Below, in pieces: positions 10,630-22,800 of a stretch of 64,000 bases of DNA. This DNA comes from Centroberyx gerrardi. Taxonomy: Eukaryota > Chordata > Actinopteri > Beryciformes > Berycidae. The stretch lies in NCBI RefSeq assembly GCF_048128805.1, contig NC_135997.1, forward strand, positions 3,576,470 through 3,640,469. Reading direction: 5' to 3'. The position numbers were made by a program, and so were the translations under genes. The notes under the pieces are model-generated. The model had not been told where the DNA came from. It did not search any database and worked only from the letters and a program-made list of their open reading frames with translations. Positions within the stretch are counted from its first letter, which is position 1. Each line of letters begins with the position of its first letter.

Positions 10630-11081
10630 TGTTGCGGCTAACTGGTGAACACCAAAAATAAAAACAATAAGCCGCGGGAGGCTAAGCACGGGAGAAAACT
10701 GATGACGCGCACACCAAAAGATTCACGTCCACTTCTGAGGTTCTGTTTACCACTCTTTATTTCCATATCACCACGCTGCACAACCAATTCCACCTAACAG
10801 CTGCTTACATGCGCCAGTGCAAAGAAAAGAGAGGCCAAGACACAGGTAAAACTCACAATACGCAATCCAGTGCCTGTGATGCGGTCAACAGAAAATTTCA
10901 CTCCCGATGCTCACCCTACCCCATGCCCAAAACCAGAAAAAGGTGAACAGGTGAGTGCAATTACTAGTAACCACCGAGTACACACCCATAATGACACTCC
11001 CACCACCCAGGTGCCAATGCAGTGTGCGCACACAAACCAAGCACATGAATATGCAAAAGACTTACATATATGGCTCCTACA
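10630..11081 (-). repeat. 5' LTR of BEL/Pao element
   Basis: This 452-bp partner of the 2961-3413 repeat lies upstream of the polyprotein in the minus-strand sense, so it should carry the element's promoter. It differs from the other LTR by five substitutions and one A indel. It is followed by CATTT, the right half of the target duplication. Confidence 0.95.
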
Positions 11082-11086
11082 CATTT

Positions 11087-12400
11087 ATATCATATTGCCG
11101 TTTATTTCCATGCACATGCACGAGCTCAGTCCACCTGACAGCTCTCTGTTCTGTCGGCGGAAAGAAGAGACACAGAAGCATGGAGGTTTCGACGCGTCGG
11201 TCAACGCTTCCCGGAGGTTCCCGGGGGCACGGTGGCGTATGAGAAATACGAAGATTTACGAAAAGAAAAAAAAGGGTGCGACCAAATAATGTGCTGGTGC
11301 AACCAACTGAGAAAGTTGGTAGCACCAGTGCTACCAGTGGAAAAGTTAGTCTGGAGCCCTGGAAGGTCAGCTAGCTAACTAGCTAACAGATAACTTAGTA
11401 TGGCTAGATTTTTTCTGTTAGCAGCAGAGCGCTAGGCTTCATGATGCTTCCTCCTCTCTTACCTCTTGTCTTCTTCACTGGGCTTCAGAAACACTGAAGC
11501 CCAGTGTCTTTAGATGTCTTTAGTAACTTTAAGTCAAAAACCTTTATAACAGTACAAGAAAGGCTAAGTTTGTCAGTTGCTGATACAAGATTACTGGGAC
11601 AACTCTCTTCTCTCCATCAGTAGTAGTAATTCATATTAATAATTCATTATTAATTATTATTACTTTTATGGTTAGTAGCAGTGTAGTCAAATTAGTATCA
11701 TAGTATACATAGTATCAACAATTAACGTTAATTTGGACGTCATGACATGGATACTGAAATATTAGCGCACTGCTGAAGTAAAGACCTGACTCCGCCTCCT
11801 CTTGGTTTCACCAGGAGCAAAGCAGAGCTCCAAACTAATGAAAGCGTCTCGTGGACCAGCAAAATCATGAGAGCAGAACACCAGATCCCAAAAAAATAGA
11901 GCTTTTATTTAGATAGGGTCAGTATCAAAGGTAATAGTTCTGGACATATATTCTAACTACTATAATAAGATGAAAATAGCTGCTTGTCATCACTGCAAAC
12001 ATTCTTAACTTAACAATTCAGTAAAGTCAGACTACTCGGTCTACAGTGGTTTGAAGTACACTCTTGTCACAGAACACTTAAGAAACTCTGGCTGGGCTGA
12101 TTAACATTTAAGAAGACAATGGCATGCTATAACTTAACATCACTAATCCAACACAAACATTTTAGGAGTAACAATGTCAGTAAGGCAGCAATTTTATCCT
12201 ACAAACTAGCTTTTCCTTGTAATACTCAGTGCTCATCACTTGAGGGGTTACAACAGCCAATCACACCTACATTGAATTAATAAAAATACATAATGTATGA
12301 TATGCAAAGCAACAGCATCCCAACACATTTGCACATTTTTTGACAGATGCACATTGGCAGTTAGATCGCAGCCTTCGTCAGCTTCTGTAGGAGTTGGACT
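11087..12400. other. Gene-free; 3' flank of chemokine gene
   Basis: I see no coding exon here. A small palindromic motif around GAAAGTTGGTAGCACCAGTGCTACC lies near 11310-11335. The right part contains the probable 3' untranslated region of the chemokine gene on the minus strand; a minus-strand AATAAA occurs near 11896-11903. ATTTA-type AU-rich motifs, usual in cytokine transcripts, occur but not in a dense cluster. Confidence 0.4.
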
Positions 12401-12948
12401 CTAGCCTCTGGTTGTTGATACCCTTGCTGTCGTGGTCGATAACTTTGAGATATGATCCTTCACCCATTTCTGGTCGGGATCAGCACAAAACATCTTATTG
12501 GCCACAGTTGTAAATCTGTAAGAAACACACAACACATACCAAACACCATTAAAACTCACACAGTATAAGGTAGACAAAAGCGAAAATTGCACACTTGGCA
12601 ATGCCAGTATCGATGATGGAGTCAAGACAGTCACAGTAGACTTATACTTACATCACTGCTTTGGGTTTACATTGACTTGCGGTCCAGGTTATCTCTTTCA
12701 CTCTGCCCAGTGGAATTGTGTATTGAATGAACTTTGAACAGCAGTTGCCCCTAGATATATATGTTCCTGCTCCATGTGAATCTGTGAACACAGTAACACA
12801 CTCATCAACAACAGAATTTGCAATATTTTATCTCTTCAGTGCGGTTATGCTGGCAGCTCCATGAAATCCCACAGAGGCACTGACCTGCAGATGGGAGGTG
12901 GAGGGAGCAGAGCAGCCCCAGAAGGACGAGAGACATCAGCATCTTCAT
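12401..12948 (-). CDS. C-C motif chemokine (3 exons)
   Basis: This is a secreted CC chemokine, a ligand for chemokine receptors on leukocytes. Coding exons on the minus strand are 12885-12948, 12652-12781 and 12401-12515, joined by GT-AG introns of 103 and 136 bases. They total 309 bases, giving 102 residues. The protein starts with a hydrophobic signal peptide (about 1-21, ending PSA), then has the adjacent cysteine pair in GNCCSKF and two further cysteines (SQC and KMFC), the four-cysteine pattern of the family. WVKDHISKL forms the C-terminal helix, followed by a Thr/Ser/Arg-rich tail. Phases and exon layout are those of vertebrate CC chemokines. ATG at 12948 precedes the signal peptide directly; ATGs two and four codons later are possible starts. 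Fish CC chemokines diverge fast, so I give no subfamily. Synteny suggests the human CCL17/CCL22 region. Confidence 0.9.
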
Positions 12949-12974
12949 GGAGAGAGAGAGAGAGAGAGAGAGAG
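12949..12974. repeat. (AG)n in chemokine 5' UTR
   Basis: About 12 AG units directly upstream of the chemokine start codon, so within the probable 5' untranslated region (CT repeats in the transcript). Confidence 0.8.
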
Positions 12975-13055
12975 GTGCTCCTGTCTGGCTGAGGGTCTTT
13001 GATCTGCTTGAGTGATCTTCTCTGATCTGTGTTGGAGACTCTGCTCTGGTCTCTC

Positions 13056-13063
13056 TTTATATA
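13056..13063 (-). promoter_or_regulatory. TATA box of chemokine gene
   Basis: TATATAAA on the minus strand lies 108 bases upstream of the chemokine ATG. A start of transcription about 30 bases downstream would leave a 5' UTR of about 80 bases that includes the AG repeat. Placement is typical for inducible chemokine genes. Confidence 0.65.
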
Positions 13064-13099
13064 GAGCTGAACCACTGATGCCATACTCCGTCACTAACG

Positions 13100-13747
13100 G
13101 TGAGGTTCTTTCTAAGAAGCTGGCCGGTTCCTTCTGCTTCCTGTTCCTCCTTCCTTGTATTCACAGTATTTTCTGCACTACACAGAAAATGTTAAGTGGT
13201 TATGTGAAGTGATATTCTTCAGAACGCATGAGTCGGACAATCAGATGTGGGCTTCTACTGTTACATGCCTTTTACAATGTGCATATAACTGCCAGCAATA
13301 AGGGATTTTTGGCATTTATCTTTGTTCAGGAAGAAATCAGCAACATAAGCACTCTTCAATAAGCCATGAAAGGACTGTGATATAAAACCTCCTTGACTTG
13401 TGATGCATCTGTGACAGACACAGACAACTGTGGATTTTTTTTTTTTAAAGACCTTCAGTTTGCATTGGCAGTAATCTTTACTCTACCAGGGGTGAGTGAA
13501 GTGATGTGGAGGCCTTTTTCAAAAGCCTCCCATTCCCCACTGCACAGAACAATGAAATGCCGGTGCCACAAACAAAACAATACAGCAGGAAAACCACAGT
13601 CTACAGTGAGAACAGAGGAGCATTGCTCTGCTGATGCAGCCACTAATCCATCGCTTTTTCCAGGAGCGTCACTTCACCCTGAGCTATGGAAAAGTCCCTG
13701 CATTTAATATCACTTACTTCCAAACCTGCTTATATCAACTAGATTTT
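13100..13747. other. Chemokine upstream region, no gene seen
   Basis: Non-coding. The part near 13655-13735 (GCGTCACTT, GAGCTATGG, TTTAATATC, CTTCCAAAC) resembles 33432-33520 upstream of nqo1, which suggests two old copies of one repeat. Confidence 0.4.
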
Positions 13748-13757
13748 GAGTAGTAGC

Positions 13758-13794
<37 letters not shown>

Positions 13795-14101
13795 ATAGCA
13801 GTAGTAGCAGCAGTAGTAGTAGTAGTAATAACAGTAGTAGTAGTAGTAGCAGCAGTGGTAGTAGTAGTAGTAATAGCAGTTACTAGTACTAGCAGTAGTA
13901 GTAGTAGCAGTAATAGCAGTAGTCATAGTAGCAGTAGTAGTAGCAGTAGTGGTAATAGTATTAATAGTTGCAGTGGTAGCAGTACTAGTAGTAGTAGTAG
14001 TAGTAGTAGTAGTAGCAGCAGTAGTAGTTGCAGTAGTAGCAGTAGTATAGTTGCAGTAGTTGCAGTAGTAGTAGTAGTAGTATATAGTTGTAGTAGTAGT
14101 A
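13748..14101. repeat. (AGT)n trinucleotide microsatellite
   Basis: About 350 bases of AGT units with interspersed AGC, AAT and GGT variants. Open frames across it on both strands (poly-Ser, poly-Tyr/Cys) come from the repeat and are not genes. Confidence 0.95.
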
Positions 14102-14112
14102 TGATGTTATGA

Positions 14113-16473
14113 ACTCATTGACTGCATTAAACTGAATAAATGTTTTGTCTGAGAATGTCTATTCTCACTTCCTCATCCGTTGCCATCTGGTGAGTAGAAC
14201 TGCTCTTCTAAGAACAAACTTTCACAAAACAGGACTGTTACATGGAAAAGCAGAGCGTCAAAAATAAATAGGTTGTTGATACTGCTTGATATCATACAAT
14301 ATAATTAAACTCAGCCTGCAAAAGGGTTAGGGTTTACTGTCAGAATAAATAATTAGAAAAAAAAAGAAGCTGGTTCTGGACTCCTGTAATGGCGCTCAGC
14401 TTTTGTGTTATCGAGCAGATTATGATAGTAATGAAAACGGAGAGAAACACTCTTTACAGAACATAGATCAGTTTTCCTAAATTATCTTAAATCTTTATCC
14501 CCCTTTAGTCTCCATGAGGAAATACTGCTGACTTGCTTCTGTATAAACTGTTGCTATTATGAATCTTAAACCTTGTACATTCCATTGATTATCCTGAATC
14601 ACAAGTTGTTTTGTGTTTGATATAGCACAATTATATTCACAATTATATTCTATTGTATAGGCATTTTGTTTTGTTTAGTTTTTCTCTCCACTCCTTCCTA
14701 ACTGGAAGGAACTGAGGTTGATCTGAAGATTGAAACATTTTCTTTCCACACTTTTCTGTTCTGCACTGTTTTTATTACATTGAGCACATTAAGTTACTAC
14801 GTCTCAGTCCCTTTTTGCATCAGCTGTCCTCTACTGGAATATTAGTTAGTCAGAGTGTTAGTTTCTCTCATTTTATTCCAGAATTTGCCACAGCAGGGTT
14901 AGGGTTGGACACACAGATCCAACCAGGTCTCTTAAAAGGACCTGAGGCTCTCACTCTGATCATGGTCAATACAGCAGTAGGTGACAAGTGATGGTAAGCG
15001 ATACTGGTTGAAGAACTTGCTGATGTACTATACCGTGCTAAAGGTCACATTCCACTAAAAATTATGAAGAATTTTAACAGGACGCTAACTCACAGCTACT
15101 GACAGAAACGGCCCAGATCATGTCACGTTAGCGATGCCCCCTGTCATGTGACACTGTGGTATTGTTGCCCCTGTGTGAGGGCGCCGGTGAGTCTTTTGAA
15201 GTTGTGGAAATGATTAACTACGATGGTAACGTTATATAACCAATGGGATGCCCTGTGAATAAAAATATCCACATGCTGCCGAACAATGTGCAGCTTGTCA
15301 CGTTTGCATCACGTCGCGCAATATTGCCTTATATTATTCTATCACATGAACCAATCTTAGCTAGCTAGCTAGCTGGCTAACATATAGGCAGCAGGCTACA
15401 TGCAAGATAACTCCTCAGTTACGACCATTACATCAAGTGTGCGTTCTGTAGAGATACGGGGATCTGATGGTTTTGACTGTTGAATCATGCTAGATTAGAT
15501 ATTGTTTACAGTCAATATGAAGCTACGTGTCGTGTGCGAACAGACCAACCTAACGCCACGTTAGCTTCTTTCTAGCTTGTGACATGAGCTGCTAGCTCTG
15601 TTCTTGAACATGCTTCATTCAGGTTGTGATGAATTTTCAACCAACAAGCAGATGTAGCTGATAGAAGTCGCCTTATTTTTTGTTATGAGATGATAACTTG
15701 TAATGTTCAAATTGGTTAAAATGTAATGCATGTTTTTTTTTTTTTATGTAATGTTAATTTTGGATGCTTACAGTTTGCTTACTATTTTCTCAGAAGCATT
15801 TTTTTTTTAAGTTGGAGTAGGCTAATAACTAACTAAAAACGAATATTTCAATCAATGATAAATGCACAGTATATTATATCTGTGCATAGTGTTGTGAATG
15901 AGTTTCATCTTTAACATAATGTTAAAGAGAGTGCTTTTCTGTAGGGGGCTAACCCCAAAAGCTCCAGTTCAGAGAGCGTTGGAGTGCCTGGTGATCAAGT
16001 AAAATACTTCTAATAGCTATAGTGAAATATCTATGGTATTCATTCATGGAGATATGAGATATGAATACAATCAAATACTTGGTTTTGGATGATACAGTGA
16101 AGTATATTAAATTTCCAATGACTCGAATTTGCAAAATCTACTTTTAAATTTTTACTTTACATGATGTATACAATATCAACTCATAATTATCTGAGTTCAA
16201 AGAGTTTATGTTTGAAGTTTGAATATTGTGGTTTTCACTTTTTTGGTTTCAAAAATGTTTCCTCAAAGTTTGAATGCTTTACACAGCTTCTGCTGTCTAT
16301 AACAAGTAATTAAATGAAGGACCATTGTGCCGTGTTGAAACGGTGTGATCACCATACAGGTACACGTCTTTTACAATCAAATTGATAGATGGCAGTGTTA
16401 AGCTCAAGACGCAAAATCATATTGCTGCTTAAACTAGTTACAAGAAACTATATCTGCAATAATGTGTTAACTT
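14113..16473. other. Gene-free stretch
   Basis: No exon or RNA gene recognised. It contains a GCTAGCTAGCTAGC run near 15358-15375 and poly-T runs near 15731 and 15800. Short frames are not supported. Confidence 0.45.
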
Positions 16474-16883
16474 CAAGGTCCCCACGGGTCCTTGAAATCC
16501 TTGAAAGTTTGTGAATTCGAGAAAAAAAAATCAAGGCCTTGAAAGTTTTTGAAAATAGACATAAATAGACATGGGTCATTGAAAGTGCTTGAATTTATAT
16601 ATTTGTGTTAGAGAAGGCAAGAGACCACATAGTCTGCCATCACTGTAACACAGCACAGTTGAGAAGTGTTCACACATTCAAGCCTCTCTCTTTTTAATTG
16701 TTGTCTGTGAGCTTTTGTAAAGCCTGCTAGTTCTCATTATAAAAATTCTCAGTGTTGTAACAGTAATTAACCTTGATCCGTGTCTCAAACTATGCCGTGT
16801 TGGGTCCTTGAATTTGAGGGAATTGGGCCTGGAAAGTCCTTGAAAAGTCCTTGAATTTGATGTTTAAGAAGGTGTGGGAACCC
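16474..16883. mobile_element. hAT-like MITE with TCCTTGAA repeats
   Basis: Multiple copies of TCCTTGAAA and related motifs fill both ends. The right end, read inward, is GGGTTCCCACACCTTC and the left is CAAGGTCCCCACGGGTCC, a degenerate terminal inverted repeat of hAT style. Flanks GTTAACTT and TATAACTT match at 6 of 8 bases, compatible with a decayed 8-bp hAT duplication. No transposase frame is present. Confidence 0.5.
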
Positions 16884-17025
16884 TATAACTTGCAGTGTGT
16901 AGTTTTTTTAATTTCATTAATCTTTAAAATTTAAAACAATTAACAAATTTAAAATTGATTTGTGGTTAGTTAAATTACCATATTTTACACCATTCAGGTA
17001 CATGCTGATGGGTGACACCTAAAAT

Positions 17026-17050
17026 GGGGGGGGGGGGGGGGGGGGGGGGG
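17026..17050. repeat. Homopolymer G25
   Basis: An uninterrupted run of 25 G, capable of forming a quadruplex and a likely site of sequencing or assembly error. Confidence 0.9.
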
Positions 17051-17228
17051 TGCCCTTTTTTCAGGTTAGAGCAACAGCCCCTCAAAATGTCTGTGCACGT
17101 CCCTGACTGGGGATATAAGCTGTAAAATGTTCCAAAGCATGGCACGATTGTATGTTAGACTTTGTGAATATTAGATTCAGAGATATGCTTATTTGTGAGC
17201 AGCACATCCCCATTGTTTAATAAATCAA

Positions 17229-17471
17229 ATGTTGAGTTATGTTGTGAGTTATGTATCAGTTTGTTCTCCCGGCAGCTCAGATCTCAGGATGACCTGTGCC
17301 ACACATTTGAGAAATATCTCCATGTACTTCATTAGGCATGTGTTGCTAAAGGTCATGTACAAGCTTCCCCATGAGTTCATCTTAAATCGAAAGGGATTTC
17401 TCACCGGAGGGGAATCCTGCCTGGCTGATACCAAGTACAACGTGTTCTTAGAAAGGCTGCAGGAGAGATGA
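17229..17471 (+). CDS. Unassigned 80-codon reading frame
   Basis: The frame encodes 80 residues. The part after about residue 15 looks more protein-like than its surroundings, with an amphipathic helix-like stretch (HLRNISMYFIRHVLLKVMY) and a charged end (ADTKYNVFLERLQER). A possible splice acceptor (TTCTCCCGGCAG, ending 17276) precedes the better part, so it could be a last coding exon starting around 17277. I recognise no domain and found no partner exon or polyadenylation signal. It may be a decayed gene or chance. The region after it (17472-19372) holds nothing else I can support. Confidence 0.15.
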   Translation: MLSYVVSYVSVCSPGSSDLRMTCATHLRNISMYFIRHVLLKVMYKLPHEFILNRKGFLTGGESCLADTKYNVFLERLQER

Positions 17472-17512
17472 GGAAGTGAAAATTCCCCCAACAAAGTATG
17501 CTGCAGTAGCAT

Positions 17513-19372
17513 TTTATTGCTTTTTCCATTTATTATCTATGGATTACAGTGCTGAATGCTTACGATTATTATAACTAATTGTCAAACGAACCGCAATCAA
17601 AGCTAAACTGTTTTTTGGAGAAATAGCACTGAATTTCCATATAGAAATTAAATGTGGCATTAATATGACGGTTTTCTGCTCTTTCAGAGTGTGAACACAT
17701 CAGAGGTTTCCTGTTAGGCCTACATCACTTCCTACCATTTGATGCATTTCTCTTTCATTAGCACTAATGTCACAATTTCTATCTATCTATCTATGCTGTG
17801 ACTTTAATAGTCACTATTTGTAATAATAAATGATTTATTAATAGGTCAGTATTATGCCTCCAACTTTGTTTATGCTTACTTCTATTTGCATCTGCCTTTT
17901 TTTTTAATATCAAGAACAACTGACTTCACTGATAAATCAAATGGAGAAAAAGGTGAATTTGGAGCATTTCAGCAACCTTTCACAGCCAGTTGTGTTTGAT
18001 GTGTTGGGACATGAGGCTCGATGAACTGTGAACAATTTCAAGTTGAATAGGATTAGAAATGCTGACTTGCGTACTGCTACGACACACGATTTTATCCATG
18101 AGATTATTTCTATAGCACATTTTTCAGCCCAGTTCTCTAAGCCCACATAGTGTATATGACAGTCAGAGTCTGTAAGACAGCAGTTTTGTCTCTGGTTGAT
18201 TTCTAGTCTGAATTTAAAAACAGAATAGGCTATCAAGTAACATTACTCAACCCACGGCACATTGAAGCAGTATTTCCAATACTAAATACCATGTTGGTTG
18301 GACATGTTATTGTGAGTAGGCCCCACATTGTTTTCTTTTGCCTACATTTCCCAGTCAACACCATTGTAGCCGGTTCCACCGCAAAATTTGCTTTGTATGA
18401 ATCTCAACCTTTGAGTGGAAAGAGACCTTTTTTCTGCATATTCACGGTTTATATATAGGACCCTTGATATCGGCTTTATCAGCAAGAAAGACATTATAAA
18501 AAACATTATCAAGAGAAAATACGGGTAAAAAAAGTTAATACAATCTAAAGATGATGCCTGAGTGCCATATGGTGTGAGATATTTAACTTGTTTTTTTGGC
18601 AGTGTGTTATTTTAGCCTGAATGAAGGCTTCCCAGTCACACCACCAACTCCGATTTACTGGAATGCTTTGCATAAATCTAAAAATTTAATTAAAATCTCA
18701 TAGAACTGCCTGTTTTGGCACCTGTGGTAAATACTACTGTGATGGACGTGGGAGGTTGAGTTCATTCATGAGAATTTCTCTACTGTAGTGACTGCTACTG
18801 TTTTAATGAGTTGACATCAATTTTACTTCCAATGGTTGTGCAGTGCCAGTTGGGACAAGAAAGACCCATTTAATCAACCGAAGCAAACTAATTAACCCCA
18901 TTTCTTTAGACAAGAGCTGAAAGACAGCTTTTGTTTTGGATGTAGTAAAAAAATGTTTCTTTTGCGTTTGTGATTTTCAGTAATCCTCTTTTTTTGTACC
19001 ACAACTTTAGTTGTACTGTGTGCAAAAATTAGTGGCAGTGCAGATTCATTATGTTTTAAATTCAACATCACCACCTAGAGGCTGACTTTCATTGTGACCC
19101 ATATCAGTACCACTACAGTATGTTTTTCAACACACAAAGTATGATACTGGTTAAATACAAAGGGCAAAGAATTAATTAAGTGACTGGTAGGGAGAGATGT
19201 ACAGACTTACACACAGACACACAAGAGCATGACACGTTCATTGTTTCCAATTAAGTTTTGTTGGAAAGTTAACATTATCACATCGCATGTTGCAGCTTGT
19301 CAAAACCCAAACGTACCATAATAAATGTTGATATTTTGAAAAAGAAAAGCACCAGGATGAATTGTCATCTTT
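17513..19372. other. Gene-free stretch
   Basis: AT-rich DNA with a short ATCT run near 17780-17794. No exon, RNA gene or intact mobile element recognised. The right end probably borders the 3' UTR of gabarapl2, with a minus-strand AATAAA at 19373-19378. Confidence 0.45.
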
Positions 19373-19378
19373 TTTATT
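19373..19378 (-). terminator. Candidate polyadenylation signal of gabarapl2
   Basis: AATAAA on the minus strand, about 455 bases after the gabarapl2 stop codon. It is the signal I noticed in a plausible position; unconfirmed. Confidence 0.35.
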
Positions 19379-19832
19379 GGTTAGGTCATCCAGCTACCTT
19401 ACCTTCAAATAGTTAAAATTCTTTTAAATATAATCTTCAAAGAAGAAAGCATAACTGAAAGCAAAAACTCAAACCCAAAAATATCATTCAACTGGTGAAA
19501 AAACAATCCAGGTTCCGCCTAAGAGTAAAACTCCTCTATGCATAACGACATCAAACAAATAATAATTCAAATTAACACACTATACATAATTGGATCTATG
19601 GATTTATATAGAATTGGTGCAACATGGGCCAGAACAAACACACTGGTGCACTCAAAGATTATTATCCAGTCAAGTGAGCAGTCAGTCAACCTTGCCAATG
19701 CTTTCAGGTCATTGAATCTCTCTGGGGCTTCCCACAGTTTCTCCAGGGGCGAGTGAGGGCTGTGATTAGATGTGGTGGGTGTAGGTGTGGCCATGTGGTT
19801 CCGTAGGTAAGGCCGATCGTCGTCATGGCTTC

Positions 19833-22800
19833 TTAAAAACCAAAGGTGTTCTCCCCGCTGTACGCCACGTATAAAAAGCCGTCTTCGTCCTTCTCTTTCT
19901 CGTACAGCTGTCCCATTGTGATGCTGAAACATGAAGGAAGACGGAGCGTTACGCACATGAGCACCGACTGCGGGTTAGTCGCTCTCATGTGGAAGTGTTT
20001 CAGTATTGACGCTTGAAGTAAATACTGTCTAGAGAGGGCTTTCAGGTGACGTAACACACCCTCTGGCGGCCATGTTGGAGGTCCTCAGCTCTTGGCTAAC
20101 AGTGGCTGGGAACAGTTGTTTGTTTCAAAACGTACCTCTTCCCGTCTCAACTGAATTTAGTACACATGGTTAATTTCGCCACTGACACATCTGATTGATT
20201 TTGTGTTTAGATAATGTCAGCTTGTTAGCTAGCTAACTGTAGTATCTGGTCAGCCAACCATCACTGTCTGGTTGTTAACACATCTGATGGACGCATTCAT
20301 ATCTAGTAGAAGCTACTGTTAGCAGTGGCTAGTAGTCGTATGTTAACATGACTTAGTTATTCCCTTTCAATGACTCTTGAAGCTGCTAATTTTGCTGTTA
20401 TGGTGTCTTAAATTTGTGTCTGGTATTCTGTTTTTGTCTGTTTGATGTGTTTTCATCTTTTTAATTCTGGTTTTTATTGTGACACACTTTGTAACCTTGG
20501 TTTTAAAAGGCGCTCTATGAGTAAAGTATAAAAGTATAAGGAAAATATATGCTGCCTAATTAGCAGCTAGCTAACAGTTTGTTCAGGTTAACTGAGCTGA
20601 CTCTTCTGAAGCTACAAGTCAGAGTGTTTTGGAGTAGAGACTAGGGCTACAGACAAGACAGTTTACTGTGTCACAGTAACCTACATTTGGAAACAAATCC
20701 ACCTCATCAGACTATTCACTTTTATTTGTAATGTTACTGAATGGATCTACTGATCTACAGTCGCACCACAACAAGTTTTCCGGGTATCTCTTTTCTAGTC
20801 TGGTTGTTATTAATCTGATCATTATTTGCGCCCAGCTAATTCTCCACTGGACCCTCATGATGACACCAGCTGGTTGCTGGGTGATTTATGATTTAGCAAT
20901 AGCAAGATTTGTGATGCAACTGCTAAGCTCTAAAGTGTAAAACATACCGAGAAGAAGTACTGAGTAATGACTAGTTAGTGGGGAGAGTGTGGGTGTAACC
21001 TGTAACTCCTTCTGGGTGTTGTCAGACTCCCATTACTGAGTCAGCCTACACACACAATCCTAACAATAAGTTAATATGTTATCATCACTCATGTTGCACA
21101 GCATTATGGGTAGCTTTTATTTCCCACAACCCCGTTCTATGACTGCTGCTAAGTAAATCATGCCTTTTTATGCCAGCTGAGTTTTGGTCATCTCATCACG
21201 GAAATGTTAAGAAGGGCATTTTATTTGCTGCCAACACTTAGTTGTAGTGAAAGCGCCCCACACAGTGTGACCGGACCAGACTCTCCAACAGGATTCTGGG
21301 TGATTCTACTCTAATTCACTCAAACAACTTTCATTCAATGACTGTTTACATGCAGCCTGGTAATCCTTTCATAGGACCGGTAAAGATGTTGCTCAGAGTA
21401 GAGTGATCTGATCATTTTCTAGCTGAAATTTCAATCTGACTGAAGAATATGGGTTACAATTTAGAAAACTGAAACTTTATGTAAGAAGTTCATCGCATCC
21501 CACCTGAACTCTATGCATTTCATTCACATACCAATAGCAATTTGATGTGCAAATCTAGTTAAGTGATACCTACAGTTGATTGCAACACAGACCCATGTGA
21601 ACCAGTTAATGAAAGAGAATGATGCTGTACTTAAGAAAACTCTTGAACTACATATACGCGCGTGTGTGTGTGTGCGTGCGTGCGCGCAATATGGCAAATT
21701 AAAATCTGTTGTTGCAATTTGGAGAGAAAACCTCACATGCTGAAAAGCCATTTACCCTCCAGTGCAGAGCTGACACCTGCTGTCACATACTTATCAGGCT
21801 TTTTCACCTATACAGGCTGATGGGGTCGAATACCGATCATGTCTCCATGTGAATGTAGTCAGGCATGTATTACACTTTAAATTATATAATTTTTAGTACA
21901 CAAACATAATGGTATTGACCACTGAAATTACATATTGGGTAATGGTCAGTGTTGCACCTGGCTATGCCAATCTGATCAAGGCAAGGCATAGGATTCAGGT
22001 AAGATCGGAGGATCCTGCACACCTTGAATACAGGCAAAAAATGCCAATAATGGACAAAAGCACAAAAGATGATCTTATTTAATCATATTAAAAAGGTGTA
22101 CAAAGTGCAAAAAATTAAAAAAGCAAATGTTTCAGTCCCTCTGGACTATCATCAGTGCACTTTGAGCACCTCTTCTTTTGTACACCTTTTAATATGATTA
22201 AATAAGATCATCTTTTGCTACCAGTGTTGCCGTGCTTTTGTCCATTATTAGCATTTTTTGCCTGTATTCAAGGTGTGTGGGTTCCTCCTACAATTTTTTG
22301 AGCCAACGCACCCTGAGTAAGTTCAAGTTTGGCGCAGTATCAGATCTCCATTTTGTATAAGGCATATTTATCATTTACTTAAAGCAACATTTGCCTTTAT
22401 GTTTCTAACCCTAGCCCCCCACCCCCACCCCCACCCCCCGAACCTCCCGTGACCCGGGCCTGACCTGGACTGAGGCACGGTCTTGTCCACGAACAGGAAG
22501 ATGGCCTTCTCCGAGGGCAGCTGGATGCGTTTCCTGATGATCCACATGAACTGAGCCACTGTGATGTCGGAGGGAACCAGGTACTTCCTCTTGTCGATGT
22601 CCACTATCTGTGACCCAGACACTTTCTCCACAATCACCTGACGCACACCACAGACAAACAAAGCAGACATGTGTTTAACCATGCAACAGATGATGAAACA
22701 GGATCAAGTGTAAGATTACGATATTTTCACTCACCGGAACCCGATCAGGGTATTTGTTGCGAATTTTGGCTGACTCTACGCACCGATGTTCTGAAGGACA

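Larger units (their letters stand above)
2961..11081 (-). mobile_element. Complete BEL/Pao LTR retrotransposon
   Basis: An 8.1-kb element with two near-identical LTRs (453 and 452 bp), an intact polyprotein, a roughly 730-bp leader (9897-10629) and a roughly 260-bp 3' untranslated part. It is flanked by an exact CATTT duplication (2956-2960, 11082-11086). LTR divergence of about 1.1% points to recent insertion. I did not see a clear tRNA primer-binding site next to the 5' LTR. The empty site would be an AT-rich, gene-free stretch, so no host gene is visibly broken. Confidence 0.95.

Noticed and set aside
13735-14112. Poly-Ser and poly-Tyr/Cys frames
   Set aside because: Translation of the AGT trinucleotide repeat.
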